From assembly GCA_937139475.1 (NCBI GenBank), contig CAKZQF010000015.1:1-55225 (forward strand): 55,225 nucleotides of DNA. The letters run 5' to 3'. Each line of letters begins with the position of its first letter. The first letter of the stretch is position 1. The notes beneath the pieces were generated by a model, which did not search any database, was not told the DNA's origin, and worked only from the letters and a program-made list of their open reading frames with translations. This document shows, piece after piece, positions 1 to 9,788 of this stretch. The position numbers and the translations under genes were made by a program. The DNA comes from an uncultured Gammaproteobacteria bacterium (lineage in GTDB: Bacteria > Pseudomonadota > Gammaproteobacteria > Enterobacterales > Psychrobiaceae).

Positions 1-70
1 TTAGCTCAGTTGGGAGAGCATCGCCCTTACAAGGCGAGGGTCACTGGTTCGAGCCCAGTATCGTCCACCA
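1..70 (+). tRNA. tRNA-Val (anticodon UAC), 5' end cut by window edge
   Basis: The D-arm, anticodon arm, T-arm and encoded CCA (68-70) are all visible. The anticodon loop reads CTTACAA between a 5-bp stem of GCC/GGC type, giving anticodon UAC (Val). About six bases of the 5' acceptor strand lie outside the window: the 3' acceptor strand ATCGTCC predicts a start of GGACGAT, of which only the last T is present. Confidence 0.93.
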
Positions 71-127
71 TTCTTTTTAGTTCCCTGTATTAATCATCTA
101 TTTTAATCCTACTCCCTAGAGTTAACA

Positions 128-529
128 ATGATCCAAGAACCTGCTATTTCTGCACGTATAGAAGCAAGCCAAAGTCGTATTACTAAAGCTATATTTCCAT
201 TTACAACGAATCATCATAATACATTGTTTGGCGGGCAAGCATTAGCTTGGATGGATGAAGCTGCTTTTATCGCTGCCACTCGTTTTTGTCGCAAACGATT
301 AGTCACAGTATCATCGGATAGAATTGATTTTAACCACCCTATTCCCGGCGGTAGCTTGGTAGAGTTAGTCGGAAAAGTGAGCCATGTTGGCCGTACGAGT
401 TTAAAAGTCGAAGTTAACATCTACGTTGAAGATATGTACAAAGATAACTGTGAGAAAGCAATCACTGGCTCATTTAGCTTTGTCGCCGTCGACGAAGATG
501 GAAAGCCAACACCAGTGTTACCTGTTTAG
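128..529 (+). CDS. Acyl-CoA thioesterase, hotdog fold (YciA/ACOT family)
   Basis: A 133-residue single hotdog-domain protein. The segment around residues 30-45 (NTLFGGQALAWMDEAA) is the conserved ACOT-type stretch that carries the catalytic acidic residue on the central helix, and the C-terminus ends in GKPTPVLPV as in E. coli YciA (GKPRALPVE). The family hydrolyses acyl-CoA esters to CoA and free acid in the cytosol, usually as a hexamer. The start is the ATG at 128. The gene is convergent with the metallo-beta-lactamase-fold gene downstream. Family membership is clear; substrate preference cannot be read from the sequence. Confidence 0.85.
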   Translation: MIQEPAISARIEASQSRITKAIFPFTTNHHNTLFGGQALAWMDEAAFIAATRFCRKRLVTVSSDRIDFNHPIPGGSLVELVGKVSHVGRTSLKVEVNIYVEDMYKDNCEKAITGSFSFVAVDEDGKPTPVLPV

Positions 530-595
530 TGCCCGCAATAGCGAGCACTCACCGCTTAATACGAGTTCCAACTAATTAATGGAATTTAAATAAGA

Positions 596-1246
596 CTATA
601 AGCCAGTAACGCGATCGCCTACCAACGGGTTCGATGCTCTCTCTTGGCCAAAAGTAGAGTTTGGTCCATGACCACAAATAAATTCAACATCATTACCAAG
701 CGGCCATAGGTTATTACAAATTGACTCGACTAAAGTTTGGTGATTACCCTGAGGGAAATCAGTTCTACCAACAGAGCCAGCAAATAATACATCCCCTACC
801 CATGCCAAATTTGCGCTTTTAGAATAAAAAACCACGTGACCCGGCGTATGCCCTGGGCAGTGCAATACGTCTAATGACTCATTACCGACCGTCACAGTAT
901 CATCGTGGTTTAACCAACGGTTAGGCTCGAATATCTCACATTGCTCAAAGCCAAACATTTGTGCCTGTTGATCTAATGAATCAATCCAAAATTTGTCACC
1001 TTGATGAGGACCTTCAATAGGCACATTAAGGTTTTTAGATAATTGTGCGGTTCCACCAGCATGGTCAATATGCGCATGCGTCAATAAGATTTTCTCAATA
1101 ATCAATTGATTTTGTTGAACGAACTGTTCAATTCTTTCAATATCACCACCGGGATCAATTACTGCGCCACGTTTTGTTTTATCGCACCAAATAACACTGC
1201 AGTTTTGCGCAAAGGCAGTCACTGGAATTATCATATGTTTGAGCAT
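596..1246 (-). CDS. Metallo-beta-lactamase-fold hydrolase (YcbL/glyoxalase II-like)
   Basis: A 216-residue protein from the ATG at 1246, a length typical of YcbL. It carries the zinc-binding THAHIDHAGG motif, a second His in HCPGHTPGH, the Asp in GDVLFAGSVGR and a late HGP. These are the metal ligands of the glyoxalase II branch. The N-terminal VTAFAQNCSVIWC segment matches YcbL proteins. YcbL-type enzymes hydrolyse S-lactoylglutathione or similar thioesters. The open frame extends 7 codons further upstream to 1267, but the purine-rich GAGGAG stretch there lies inside that extension and is better read as the ribosome-binding site of the shorter protein. Exact substrate is unknown. Confidence 0.85.
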   Translation of the reverse strand: MLKHMIIPVTAFAQNCSVIWCDKTKRGAVIDPGGDIERIEQFVQQNQLIIEKILLTHAHIDHAGGTAQLSKNLNVPIEGPHQGDKFWIDSLDQQAQMFGFEQCEIFEPNRWLNHDDTVTVGNESLDVLHCPGHTPGHVVFYSKSANLAWVGDVLFAGSVGRTDFPQGNHQTLVESICNNLWPLGNDVEFICGHGPNSTFGQERASNPLVGDRVTGL

Positions 1247-1365
1247 AATAAGAATCTTTCTCCTCATGAATTTAATCGTTGGATTATACTATAAGTAACT
1301 AACTTAAGGTGACAAATGAATATTTTTGCTGGTAGCGGTAATTAAACCAATATAAACTCATCATA

Positions 1366-3063
1366 TTGAACAGGGAGTCAGTTATTATAATTCGCTATTT
1401 AAGCCTCAAGATTACTTGCGTCTTGCTTTTGGGCCTACTTTTCAGTACCAGCACTTACGCGGATTATTGTCAAAACGCGTTGCAAACGACTGTGCCTGCA
1501 TCATTCGAGCTAGCGCAAACAAAAACCCAAAACTTTCCCGATCTAGAAAACAAAATTATTCGACATATCAATGTACTACGCTACAATGTATTTGACCTTG
1601 ATAACCCAAAAGAAAATAATGCTATTTATCGATGGCTAAACAGCCTTCATATCGTATCCACAGAGGCAACCGTTCGAGAAGATTTACTTTTTAAAACGGG
1701 CAGTATCTATAAAGACGTTAGCCTGACAGAGTCCGAACGTATCCTTCGACGCCGAAAATATATTTATGATGCCAATGTTCGGCCTGTAAGCGTATGTAAT
1801 AAGTATGTTGATATTGAAGTTGCAACACGCGACACATGGACAATTACGCCAGGGTTTAGTGTCTCCCACAGTGGTGGCGAGACCAGTACTAAAATATCGA
1901 TAACAGAATCAAATTTGTTTGGTAGTGGCAAGTTACTTTCACTATCAAAAGCAGATACAGATGAACGCACAGAGTACACGCTACGGTATCGTGACCCAAA
2001 CATTGCGGGCTCACGCCGTACCACCTCAATTGAACTTAGTGAAAATAGTGACGGTCAGCGCCAATTCGCGGAGTTTTCACTGCCATTTTACTCTTTGGAC
2101 AGTAAAAGAGCCTATAGTTTTAATATCCAAAATGAACAACGACTTGATCCAATTTATGTGCAAAAGGACAAGCTATACGAAATTGAACATGATATTGCAC
2201 ATTACAATTTTTCCTACGGTGTCTCCAAAGGCTTCATCGCCAATAAAACCAACCGTTGGCGCTATGGGGTTAGTTACCAAATCGATGATTTTACGCACAC
2301 TTTTGACAATATCACCCACCGAACAAACCGTAGACTCATTTATCCATGGCTGGAGTTTAGCACTATTGCTAACAACTTCGAGAAAATTCAAAATTTTCGT
2401 TCAATAAAGCGTACCGAGGATATAAACCTTGGGCGCAGTCTACACCTTAAGCTTGGCTATAGCCATCAAGGAATTGCTGATGATGACAGTCGCTATATAG
2501 TCGATTTCGGCTCTAATAACGCCTTCAAACAAGGTCCCCAATTAGTTACTGTGGGCGGTACAATCAACGGCTATTGGAATAACACCACAAAAAAGATAGA
2601 GGGGATGCTGGTAAAATTCCAAACCGAATACTACCAATTCATGAACAAGGACTGGGTTTTTTATGGTGGTATAAAAGCAAACTACCTTGCTAACCCAATG
2701 GTTGAACAGCAATTATTTTTAGGTGGCGAAACAGGCCTGCGAGGCTACCCAATCCGTTTTAGTGAAGGCACAAAAAACATTGTGCTATCCCTTGAACAGC
2801 GTTATTACAGTGATAGTTACTTTCTTCAACTTGTAAGGTTGGGTGCTGCGGTCTATGTAGACATAGGGCGTTCTTGGGGGCCTCAATTAGCACAATCACC
2901 AGTGAAGCACGGATGGCATTCAAATATTGGTGTTGGTTTGCGGTTAACACCGAGTCGCATTGATGCTAACCACGTTGTACATGTTGATTTAGCGACGCCG
3001 CTAAATGATCGTAGCGATATCGACAGTATGCAGTTAATTGTTAAGGTGAAACAATCATTCTAA
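1366..3063 (+). CDS. Omp85/BamA-like outer-membrane protein (D15 surface antigen domain)
   Basis: A 565-residue secreted protein. A signal peptide with a hydrophobic core (CVLLLGLLF) ends at about residue 32 (STSTYA before DYC). Residues ~60-155 resemble one POTRA-like domain, and residues ~160-565 form a beta-barrel with alternating aromatic strands and a C-terminal Phe. GETGLRGYPIRF near residue 455 matches the conserved loop-6 (VRGF/Y) motif of Omp85 proteins. The family inserts or exports outer-membrane proteins or lipids. With at most one POTRA this is shorter than BamA or TamA, so its role is open. The start is a TTG at 1366; the only good AGGGAG ribosome site (1372-1377) lies just inside it, so the true start may be a little downstream at a non-standard codon. 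Confidence 0.75.
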   Translation: MNRESVIIIRYLSLKITCVLLLGLLFSTSTYADYCQNALQTTVPASFELAQTKTQNFPDLENKIIRHINVLRYNVFDLDNPKENNAIYRWLNSLHIVSTEATVREDLLFKTGSIYKDVSLTESERILRRRKYIYDANVRPVSVCNKYVDIEVATRDTWTITPGFSVSHSGGETSTKISITESNLFGSGKLLSLSKADTDERTEYTLRYRDPNIAGSRRTTSIELSENSDGQRQFAEFSLPFYSLDSKRAYSFNIQNEQRLDPIYVQKDKLYEIEHDIAHYNFSYGVSKGFIANKTNRWRYGVSYQIDDFTHTFDNITHRTNRRLIYPWLEFSTIANNFEKIQNFRSIKRTEDINLGRSLHLKLGYSHQGIADDDSRYIVDFGSNNAFKQGPQLVTVGGTINGYWNNTTKKIEGMLVKFQTEYYQFMNKDWVFYGGIKANYLANPMVEQQLFLGGETGLRGYPIRFSEGTKNIVLSLEQRYYSDSYFLQLVRLGAAVYVDIGRSWGPQLAQSPVKHGWHSNIGVGLRLTPSRIDANHVVHVDLATPLNDRSDIDSMQLIVKVKQSF

Positions 3064-3127
3064 TACCAAATAGTTTAACTATGTTGTCAATCAACCAAAG
3101 CTGCTATTATTCAGTCTCTTTTCTTTG

Positions 3128-3898
3128 GTGAAAGTGAATACCTTGGAGCAACTCCCCTTACCTGACAATCAAATTGATATTTGGTTGATAGAGCCACAAT
3201 ATATCGACAGTAAGCAATTAAATGCTTACCACGCCTTGCTTAGCTCGCAAGAGCTTATTAATGCGCAAAAGAAACGAGGGGCTACAGCACAGCGAGATGC
3301 TATCATTACCCGCGCTTTTATTCGCAGTATTTTAAGTCACTATGAGAATTTAACGCCACAACAATGGCGTTTTGGCAAAGGATTTAATGGTAAGCCATTT
3401 ATTAGCAACGATAACATTGATTTAGAATTTAATATCTCTCACGCAACCAACCTTATTGTTTGCGCAATTACGCGTAAGCACTCTATTGGTATTGATGTTG
3501 AATATATCAGGCGTAAGAGCGATACCTACAAATTGGCCCCCCGTTATTTTAGCCCCAAAGAAGTTGAAGATCTGCAAGCGCTACCTTATGAGCAACAAGC
3601 GATTGATTTTTATCACTACTGGACGCTCAAAGAAGCTTATATAAAAGCCTGTGGCGATGGTCTAGCGATACCATTAAACCAGTTTAGCTTTACGATAAAT
3701 GATAACAAGGTGGCCATAGCCTTTAGCAATCGGCGAGAAGACAGCCCCAACAATTGGCAACACTATCTGTTTCATCCAACAGCTGACCATAAAATGGGGT
3801 TAAGTATATCTGTTGATAGTAAACAACCACTTACTGTAACCACACGAACCTATAAGCCGATGCAAAAATCTAAATTGGTTACTTTACCCTTAAATTAA
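3128..3898 (+). CDS. 4'-phosphopantetheinyl transferase (Sfp/AcpT-type)
   Basis: About 256 residues. It has the two diagnostic motifs of the Sfp-type superfamily: IGIDVEYIRR (Mg-binding Asp and Glu) and WTLKEAYIKACGDGL (the W-x-x-KEA motif). The enzyme transfers the phosphopantetheine arm of CoA to a Ser on carrier proteins of fatty acid, polyketide or peptide synthesis. Candidate starts are TTG 3125, GTG 3128 and GTG 3134, none with a clear Shine-Dalgarno site; GTG 3128 is chosen by default. No carrier-protein or synthase gene is nearby, so the partner is not indicated. The 3' end overlaps the convergent NYN gene by 9 bp. Confidence 0.87.
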   Translation: MKVNTLEQLPLPDNQIDIWLIEPQYIDSKQLNAYHALLSSQELINAQKKRGATAQRDAIITRAFIRSILSHYENLTPQQWRFGKGFNGKPFISNDNIDLEFNISHATNLIVCAITRKHSIGIDVEYIRRKSDTYKLAPRYFSPKEVEDLQALPYEQQAIDFYHYWTLKEAYIKACGDGLAIPLNQFSFTINDNKVAIAFSNRREDSPNNWQHYLFHPTADHKMGLSISVDSKQPLTVTTRTYKPMQKSKLVTLPLN

Positions 3899-4375
3899 AT
3901 CATCTGGCGTTATTGCGTTAAAATTATCAGCCGACTGGACCAAGGCGTTTGCGGTAAGTTTAAGCACACCATAGACGCTAGATTTAACGTGATGTGTATC
4001 GCGAAGTTCATCAAGCAATAGGGCAAAATCGCCGTCACCGGAAAGCAGAATAACCTCATCTACATGAGGGGCAGCGCGCAGCATGTCGATGGTGATCCCA
4101 ACATCCCAGTCACCTTTTGCACTACCATCCAGTCGCTGAATAAATGGTTTTAACTTAACCGTGAAGCCAATATGACTTAAAGCACTTTGAAATTTTTGCT
4201 GAGATATATCACCACGGTCAATTGCATAAGCATAAGCTATAACAATGTCGCCCTGTTTGCTTATCATTTGCCAAAAATGACGATAATTAAATGGTCGGCC
4301 AAATGCATCACGCGTCGTGTAATAAATATTTTGGACGTCGACAAAGATGGCAATTTTTTTAGTTGGAGTATTCAA
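3890..4375 (-). CDS. NYN-domain (PIN-like) protein, LabA/DUF88 family
   Basis: A 161-residue protein made almost entirely of one NYN domain. The acidic residues expected of the PIN-like nuclease centre are present: the first Asp in IFVDVQNIYY (residues ~10-19), DVGITIDML in the middle, and LLSGDGDFALLLDEL near residue 115. The family includes LabA and limkain-type nucleases and is thought to act on RNA. It stands alone, with its 3' end overlapping the phosphopantetheinyl transferase gene on the other strand. Function in this organism is not known; nuclease activity is inferred only from the retained acidic residues. Confidence 0.82.
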   Translation of the reverse strand: MNTPTKKIAIFVDVQNIYYTTRDAFGRPFNYRHFWQMISKQGDIVIAYAYAIDRGDISQQKFQSALSHIGFTVKLKPFIQRLDGSAKGDWDVGITIDMLRAAPHVDEVILLSGDGDFALLLDELRDTHHVKSSVYGVLKLTANALVQSADNFNAITPDDLI

Positions 4376-4527
4376 TGCAGCTCTACAAAACGTTTAACAA
4401 AGTGACAATAGGCTCATATTACGCAAATAATCCACACAATGCGATGTAGGAAGTTAATTAATCACCACTGTCGTTAATCCTTTCTGCTACAATACGCGCC
4501 AATTATTTTTAAGCCAAGGTTACTCCT

Positions 4528-5913
4528 GTGCAATCAACTGATTTTTCAACATTACCATTAAACTCTTCACTCCTAGACAACTTAAAAACACTAGGTTATG
4601 ACGAGATGACGCCTATTCAAGCGCAAAGCTTGCCGGCTATTTTAGAAGGTAGGGATGTTATTGCACAAGGCAAAACCGGTTCCGGAAAAACAGCAGCTTT
4701 TGCCTTAGGGTTACTGCATAACCTCGATGTTAAAAAATTCCGCGTTCAGTCACTTGTATTATGCCCAACGCGTGAGTTAGCAGATCAAGTCGCAAAAGAA
4801 ATCCGTAAAGTGGCACGCTCTATCCATAACATTAAGGTGTTAACTTTATGTGGCGGCACGCCAATGGGCCCGCAAATAGGTTCTTTAGAGCATGGGGCAC
4901 ACATTATTGTCGGTACGCCAGGGCGTATTGAAGATCATTTATCTCGTGGTCGCTTAAAACTTGATAACTTAAATACCTTGGTACTTGATGAAGCTGACCG
5001 AATGTTAGAAATGGGTTTTCAATCGGCGTTAGATTTAATCTTTTCATTGTGTCCGCAAAAGCGCCAGAATTTACTCTTTAGCGCTACTTTTCCGGATGCT
5101 GTTAAGCCGATAGCTAAGCGCTTAATGAACGACCCACTCACTGTCGAGGTGGCATCCACTCATGATAATAGCAGTATCACCCAGTCATTCTTTAAAGTTG
5201 ATGATAATCGCCACCGCGCTCACGCTGTACGCTTGCTATTACAACATGCTCAAAGTGAATCAACGGTTGTGTTTTGTACCACTAAGCGCGATGTTCAGGA
5301 GTTAGCGCATGAGCTAAAAGACTACGGTTTTAGTGTGTTGGCGCTGCATGGCGATCTAGAACAGCGAGATCGCGACCAAACCTTAGTACGTTTTGCCAAC
5401 AAAAGTGTCAACGTACTAGTTGCTACTGATGTCGCGGCTCGTGGACTTGATGTAGATAGCCTAGATGCAGTTATTAACTACCATGTATCTATTGACCCGG
5501 AAGTACATGTTCACCGTATTGGTCGCACGGGGCGTGCTGGAGGCACAGGCAAAGCTTACTCGTTATTTGCAGAGAAAGAATATAACAAGATTGGCCGCCT
5601 GGAAGAATTTCTAAACATTACCGTCGAGCCAACACCACTGCCAGATAACAGTGTGCTAGATCAGCCGTTACAAAAACCAGCTATGACGACCCTGCAAATT
5701 GATGGCGGCAAAAAACAAAAAGTGCGGGCTGGCGATATTCTTGGTGCACTAACTTCAAAAGGCGGCATTGCAGGTAGCGATGTAGGAAAAATTCAACTTG
5801 GCGATAACTGGGCTTATGTTGCTATCAAAAGTAAAGTGGCTAACATTGCACTGAAGAAGATTGGCGAAGGAAAATTAAAAGGCCGAACATTCCGTGTTCG
5901 CAAATTAAAATAG
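4528..5913 (+). CDS. dbpA: ATP-dependent RNA helicase DbpA (DEAD-box)
   Basis: 461 residues, close to E. coli DbpA (457). Visible motifs in order are the Q motif (MTPIQAQSLP), Walker A (GKTGSGKTAAF), PTREL, GTPGR, DEAD, SAT, the motif V region (ATDVAARGLD) and HRIGRTGRAG. The C-terminal ~75 residues (from TTLQIDGGKKQKVRAGDILGAL) are the DbpA RNA-binding domain that recognises hairpin 92 of 23S rRNA. The protein acts in 50S ribosome assembly. The start is GTG 4528 with AAGG about 9 bp upstream. It is a single gene facing the diguanylate cyclase. Confidence 0.96.
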   Translation: MQSTDFSTLPLNSSLLDNLKTLGYDEMTPIQAQSLPAILEGRDVIAQGKTGSGKTAAFALGLLHNLDVKKFRVQSLVLCPTRELADQVAKEIRKVARSIHNIKVLTLCGGTPMGPQIGSLEHGAHIIVGTPGRIEDHLSRGRLKLDNLNTLVLDEADRMLEMGFQSALDLIFSLCPQKRQNLLFSATFPDAVKPIAKRLMNDPLTVEVASTHDNSSITQSFFKVDDNRHRAHAVRLLLQHAQSESTVVFCTTKRDVQELAHELKDYGFSVLALHGDLEQRDRDQTLVRFANKSVNVLVATDVAARGLDVDSLDAVINYHVSIDPEVHVHRIGRTGRAGGTGKAYSLFAEKEYNKIGRLEEFLNITVEPTPLPDNSVLDQPLQKPAMTTLQIDGGKKQKVRAGDILGALTSKGGIAGSDVGKIQLGDNWAYVAIKSKVANIALKKIGEGKLKGRTFRVRKLK

Positions 5914-5944
5914 ATAGGGTTTGTTGAATTTTCAAGTATTGACG

Positions 5945-6835
5945 CTAGTAATTTTTAGCTAGCGTTAATGAACGCTTTTTGGATTTATACATCGCCTTAT
6001 CGGCCACATTAAACAGCGTTTCGGTGGTGACGCCATCATTAGGGTATACGGCAAGACCAATACTACAACTCAATTTAATTTCATCATTATCAATAGCGAA
6101 ATTTTTATTAAATGTTTTGGCAATTGTTTTAACCATCTCTAAAGCTCTATTCTCACTTTCAATATTTTCCAAAATCAGTACAAATTCATCCCCTCCAACT
6201 CTCGCAACAGTATCCGAATTACGAATCGAATTTTGCAGACGCAAAGCGGCTTCAACTAGCACGCGGTCTCCAATTTGATGCCCTTTAGTATCATTAATAT
6301 CTTTAAACTTATCTAAATCGATATATAGAACAGCAAAACCTTTTTGTTCACGCTCACACTGTGAAATTATATGATTGAGTCTGGAAAACAGCAGATGTCG
6401 ATTAGGGATACCGGTAAGCTGGTCGTAGTGTGCAAGGTAAGCGAGCCGTTCTGCCTCTTGCTTACGAGAGGTAATATCCCGATTAATGCCTAGCGCCCCA
6501 ACCATCTCACTATTCTCATCAAATATCGGGACGCACATAGACTCAATCCAGCCAACGAAACCATCCTTGTGCAACATTTTTATCTCGCCTGTCCATTGGC
6601 CGTGCTCTTCGACGGCCGCTAGAACCTGCGCAGTGATTTCCGCGGTATCCTCTGGCACATGCAAGATATTAACCGGTTGACCAACAACCTCATCTCTTGA
6701 ATAACCATAAAGGTTCTCCGAGCCCTTATTCCAGTCAGTAATGATACCTTTCAAATCCGTAACAACCACGGCATCAAACAAGTAATCAAACGCTTTAGCT
6801 CGCTGCTTAAGGGTTTCCAAGTCCATTTCAAACAT
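5945..6835 (-). CDS. PAS-GGDEF diguanylate cyclase
   Basis: A 296-residue soluble protein. Residues ~12-130 form a PAS domain (AVVVTDLKGIITDWNKGSENLYGY, followed by a PAC-type segment ending in GINRDITSRK). Residues ~135-296 form a GGDEF domain with an intact GGDEF active site and an RNSD sequence five residues before it, matching the RxxD inhibitory site. It should make cyclic di-GMP from two GTP and be subject to product inhibition. No membrane segment is present, so the signal is cytosolic; PAS ligands cannot be predicted. It is transcribed alone, convergent with dbpA. Confidence 0.92.
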   Translation of the reverse strand: MFEMDLETLKQRAKAFDYLFDAVVVTDLKGIITDWNKGSENLYGYSRDEVVGQPVNILHVPEDTAEITAQVLAAVEEHGQWTGEIKMLHKDGFVGWIESMCVPIFDENSEMVGALGINRDITSRKQEAERLAYLAHYDQLTGIPNRHLLFSRLNHIISQCEREQKGFAVLYIDLDKFKDINDTKGHQIGDRVLVEAALRLQNSIRNSDTVARVGGDEFVLILENIESENRALEMVKTIAKTFNKNFAIDNDEIKLSCSIGLAVYPNDGVTTETLFNVADKAMYKSKKRSLTLAKNY

Positions 6836-7137
6836 CCTCTAATTAGGTACGACAACAAATGTCAGAGAAAAAACAATATAGAAAGCTTGTTACCAACATG
6901 CCAGATCAATGAGCAAAAGCAAAGTCTTATCGCGATACAATGAAAAACTGTCAACGGTAGGCACGCGTTATCGACAAGGGGAACAAAATAGTCATTTAAA
7001 GCAGACAAGCGCTGACTGCCTGTCCGTTAAATGCTTCAACTGGATTTAGGGAACATAACAAGAAGATCAAGCAAGGCTTAGTAACAGATACCAAGCCCTA
7101 ATTATTGATTAACCCTTGGCAAGTCTTAACAACTCCT
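6836..7137. other. Intergenic region without a recognisable gene
   Basis: 302 bp between the diguanylate cyclase (reading left) and syd (also reading left). It must hold the diguanylate cyclase promoter on the minus strand. I see no open frame of credible length, no clear terminator after syd, and no repeat. Confidence 0.5.
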
Positions 7138-7785
7138 TTAGTGCTTTCCTAACAAACTTTTCATCACCTCTTTTAGGCGTGGCATCAGGCCAGCTTTTAT
7201 CTCTTTAGGCGCCTGATAGTCAGACTCATTATCAGGATTCACTAGTATCTGTGCACTCTCAAAGAATTGGGTTAATGAGCTCGCAACGACTCGGCGTTCT
7301 TTATTACCTGCCACCTCAATAATGACTTCACCACTGTTATTATCAATTGAGAGCATCGACTCACTATTAACAACACAGCCAATAAATACACTCGGCGATT
7401 GTTTTAGTTTTCTTTGCATTAATAAATGTCCGATCAAGTTTTCACACAATCGCGTTAAATCATCCTCGTTCCATACCTGTAGCAATTCAATCTGCTCCCC
7501 ATCGGCAGTGACAAACATCGGCCCGCTGTAACCACTACCGTAATAGGCTATAACATCATGATGTAATGTCATTTCTAATGCGTGCTCGATATTTTCAAAG
7601 TGATACTCTTGCTCTCGACTAACATAACGCCATTGTATGTTACCTGCCTCTGTTGGTTTACCGACTTCACAAGGTGAGCTCCACTCACTATCATAAGAAA
7701 CTTGTGGCAGAAATCCCGTTTCATCGGCGATGGTTTTGCTATAATCAGCGGCAAATTGCGCAAGTGCTTGTGCAGTAGTTAACAT
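7138..7785 (-). CDS. syd: SecY-interacting protein Syd
   Basis: A 215-residue protein. Its middle part aligns well with E. coli Syd: the SPCEVGK region, then [22 protein letters not shown] and [11 protein letters not shown], which match [21 protein letters not shown] and KLPPTLFIA. Syd binds SecY at the cytosolic face of the membrane and is thought to check proper SecYEG assembly. This copy is about 34 residues longer than the E. coli protein (181), with an extra C-terminal tail rich in Lys/Arg. It is divergent from queF with 38 bp between the starts, the same arrangement as in E. coli. Confidence 0.93.
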   Translation of the reverse strand: MLTTAQALAQFAADYSKTIADETGFLPQVSYDSEWSSPCEVGKPTEAGNIQWRYVSREQEYHFENIEHALEMTLHHDVIAYYGSGYSGPMFVTADGEQIELLQVWNEDDLTRLCENLIGHLLMQRKLKQSPSVFIGCVVNSESMLSIDNNSGEVIIEVAGNKERRVVASSLTQFFESAQILVNPDNESDYQAPKEIKAGLMPRLKEVMKSLLGKH

Positions 7786-7823
7786 TTTATTCTCATTACT
7801 TTATTTATGGCGGAGCTTGCCTT

Positions 7824-8684
7824 ATGACCGATACACCCTCCCAGTATGATGATGCACCCGAACTGCAATCGCTCACATTAGGGAAAAAGACGCGCTATGA
7901 TAACAGCTTCGACGCAAAACTGTTACAACCCGTACCTCGCTCGTTAAACCGTGATGGGCTTAATTTAACTAATCCGCTGCCTTTTTATGGTGATGATGTT
8001 TGGACCGGCTTTGAATTGTCTTGGCTCAATGCTAAAGGTAAGCCTGTCGTTGCTATGGCTAATTTTGTTATACCGTATGACAGCGAGAACTTAGTTGAAT
8101 CAAAATCATTTAAGCTCTATCTCAATAGCTTCAATCAGCATCGTTTTGACAGTAGCGAAGAGGTCCAAAGACAGCTAGCGAACGATTTAAGTTTGTGTGC
8201 AAACGGTAACGTCAGTGTCGAACTGATTTTAGCTAATGCGTTCGCCAGCCAAACAATCACTGCACCATCGGGCCAGTGTATCGACGAGCTAGATATAAGC
8301 GTAGAGGATTTTGAGTTTTCTACAGACTACTTAAAAGAGAGTGTCGATCCTAACGGCCCCATCATTTCAGAGCGTCTTTTCTCAAACTTATTAAAATCTA
8401 ACTGTCTTATTACCAACCAGCCAGATTGGGGTACAGTGGAAATTAACTATCAAGGCCCGAAAATAAACCAAGAGGCATTATTACGTTACCTCATCTCATT
8501 TAGACAACATAATGAGTTTCATGAACAATGTGTTGAACGTATATTCTCTGATTTAAAGCGCTTGTGTCATTGTCAAAATCTATCAGTGAATGCGCGCTAC
8601 ACCCGTCGTGGCGGACTGGATATCAACCCATTTCGGAGTAACTTCGAAAAGACCCCTGCCAATACGCGCCAAGCGAGACAATAA
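7824..8684 (+). CDS. queF: NADPH-dependent 7-cyano-7-deazaguanine reductase QueF (type II)
   Basis: 286 residues, the long two-domain (type II) form of E. coli. The N-terminal half holds the substrate-binding [14 protein letters not shown] motif; the C-terminal half holds the catalytic Cys in [11 protein letters not shown], followed by [15 protein letters not shown]. The enzyme reduces preQ0 to preQ1 in queuosine tRNA modification. The neighbour syd is divergent. A strong stem-loop terminator follows 9 bp after the stop. Confidence 0.96.
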   Translation: MTDTPSQYDDAPELQSLTLGKKTRYDNSFDAKLLQPVPRSLNRDGLNLTNPLPFYGDDVWTGFELSWLNAKGKPVVAMANFVIPYDSENLVESKSFKLYLNSFNQHRFDSSEEVQRQLANDLSLCANGNVSVELILANAFASQTITAPSGQCIDELDISVEDFEFSTDYLKESVDPNGPIISERLFSNLLKSNCLITNQPDWGTVEINYQGPKINQEALLRYLISFRQHNEFHEQCVERIFSDLKRLCHCQNLSVNARYTRRGGLDINPFRSNFEKTPANTRQARQ

Positions 8685-8692
8685 CGAGCAAA

Positions 8693-8723
8693 AAAAAGCC
8701 ACCTTCGATGAAAGTGGCTTTTT
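8693..8723. terminator. Bidirectional intrinsic terminator between queF and the HDOD gene
   Basis: A 10-bp stem, AAAAAGCCAC (8693-8702) with GTGGCTTTTT (8714-8723), is flanked by A and T runs, so it can end transcription of queF on the plus strand and of the HDOD gene on the minus strand. Confidence 0.85.
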
Positions 8724-8740
8724 AATTAGCAAGATGTTAA

Positions 8741-9583
8741 CTATTCAAAAGTTGCACGGCTAACAGACAATTCTTCGATGAAATCATCGCTGCTAAGTGA
8801 CTCAAGATCCGGTACTAACCCTTTCTCGATAAACGGCGCTAATTGCTCTTTGCAGTTAGCGATCTGGCCGTTAAATGCTTGTAATAGTACGGCTAAGCGT
8901 ACAAAGTCTAGGTAACTAATCTCATCGGTATTATAGTCTTGTTTTGCATAATAACGAGTCGACTCAACTAAATCACTACTGAAGTTCCACGCCTTAACGA
9001 TAGCAACGCCAATATGACTGTGTAAATCTGTAATAGCACGCTCTAAGAACTCTGGCGAAGCAAATACATCAGGGTAGCCGTCAGCTTCGGTTAAAATTGG
9101 TAGCGTGCCGATATTATGTAATAGCGCGGCTAAAGAAAGCGTATCGACCTGCAATGGGGTATGCTTGTTCGCTTTTTTGTGTACCGAGAACAACGCCATC
9201 GCATACGACGCGACATCAGTTGAACGTGCCCATGTTTTAGCCAAATAGGTTGCAATTAACTCATTCTCTGAGACAAACAGTTGCTCCATCGCCAATGCCA
9301 TTACAATATTCTTAATCTGGCGCATACCGATTCGGGTAACAGCCGCCTGAAGACTCTCGACTCGGACAGCACGACTATAATGCGCCGTATTTGCGATTCT
9401 AATTAAGCGAGCAGATAGCGCAGCATCCTGCGCAATGAGTGTTGATATATCGCCAAGGTTACTATCAGGATCAGCAACGGCATCGCGAACTTTCATCGCG
9501 ATTTTTGGCAGGGTTGGTAAAACTAGCTCGTCTTTTTTTAATTTGTCTATTAATATTGTTCTTAGTGCATTCGCTGTAGACAT
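8741..9583 (-). CDS. HDOD-domain protein
   Basis: About 280 residues. Residues ~15-215 form an HDOD domain: LPTLPKIAMKVRDAVADPDS, then LIAQDAALSARLIRIANTAHY, then a degenerate HD region (LAALLHNIGTLPI). HDOD is a non-enzymatic relative of HD-GYP phosphodiesterases and usually works in signalling, chemotaxis or c-di-GMP networks as a binding module. There is no second effector domain. The frame extends to an ATG at 9604, but MSTANALRT at 9583 has a weak GGA-type ribosome site while 9604 has none, so 9583 is preferred. It is monocistronic. Confidence 0.85.
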   Translation of the reverse strand: MSTANALRTILIDKLKKDELVLPTLPKIAMKVRDAVADPDSNLGDISTLIAQDAALSARLIRIANTAHYSRAVRVESLQAAVTRIGMRQIKNIVMALAMEQLFVSENELIATYLAKTWARSTDVASYAMALFSVHKKANKHTPLQVDTLSLAALLHNIGTLPILTEADGYPDVFASPEFLERAITDLHSHIGVAIVKAWNFSSDLVESTRYYAKQDYNTDEISYLDFVRLAVLLQAFNGQIANCKEQLAPFIEKGLVPDLESLSSDDFIEELSVSRATFE

Positions 9584-9788
9584 AAGCAATCCATTCCATA
9601 TCATAAAACTAAATAAAAGCTTGGGTAAATCAACCCAAACAAAGGTTTAAAACTAATATATCAGCTTTTTTAGATTTTAATACTGCTATTTTCGTAATAG
9701 ACAGACAGGCAATAAGAAGATAGAGCTTAAGGGATTATTATGGTTCAATTGCCGATTAATTTGCTAAAACCACAAGAGAGTGATTGCA

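Noticed and set aside
5942..5965. ACGCTAG/CTAGCGT hairpin between dbpA and the diguanylate cyclase
   Set aside because: Mostly inside the end of the diguanylate cyclase coding sequence and with no T run after the stem; likely chance.
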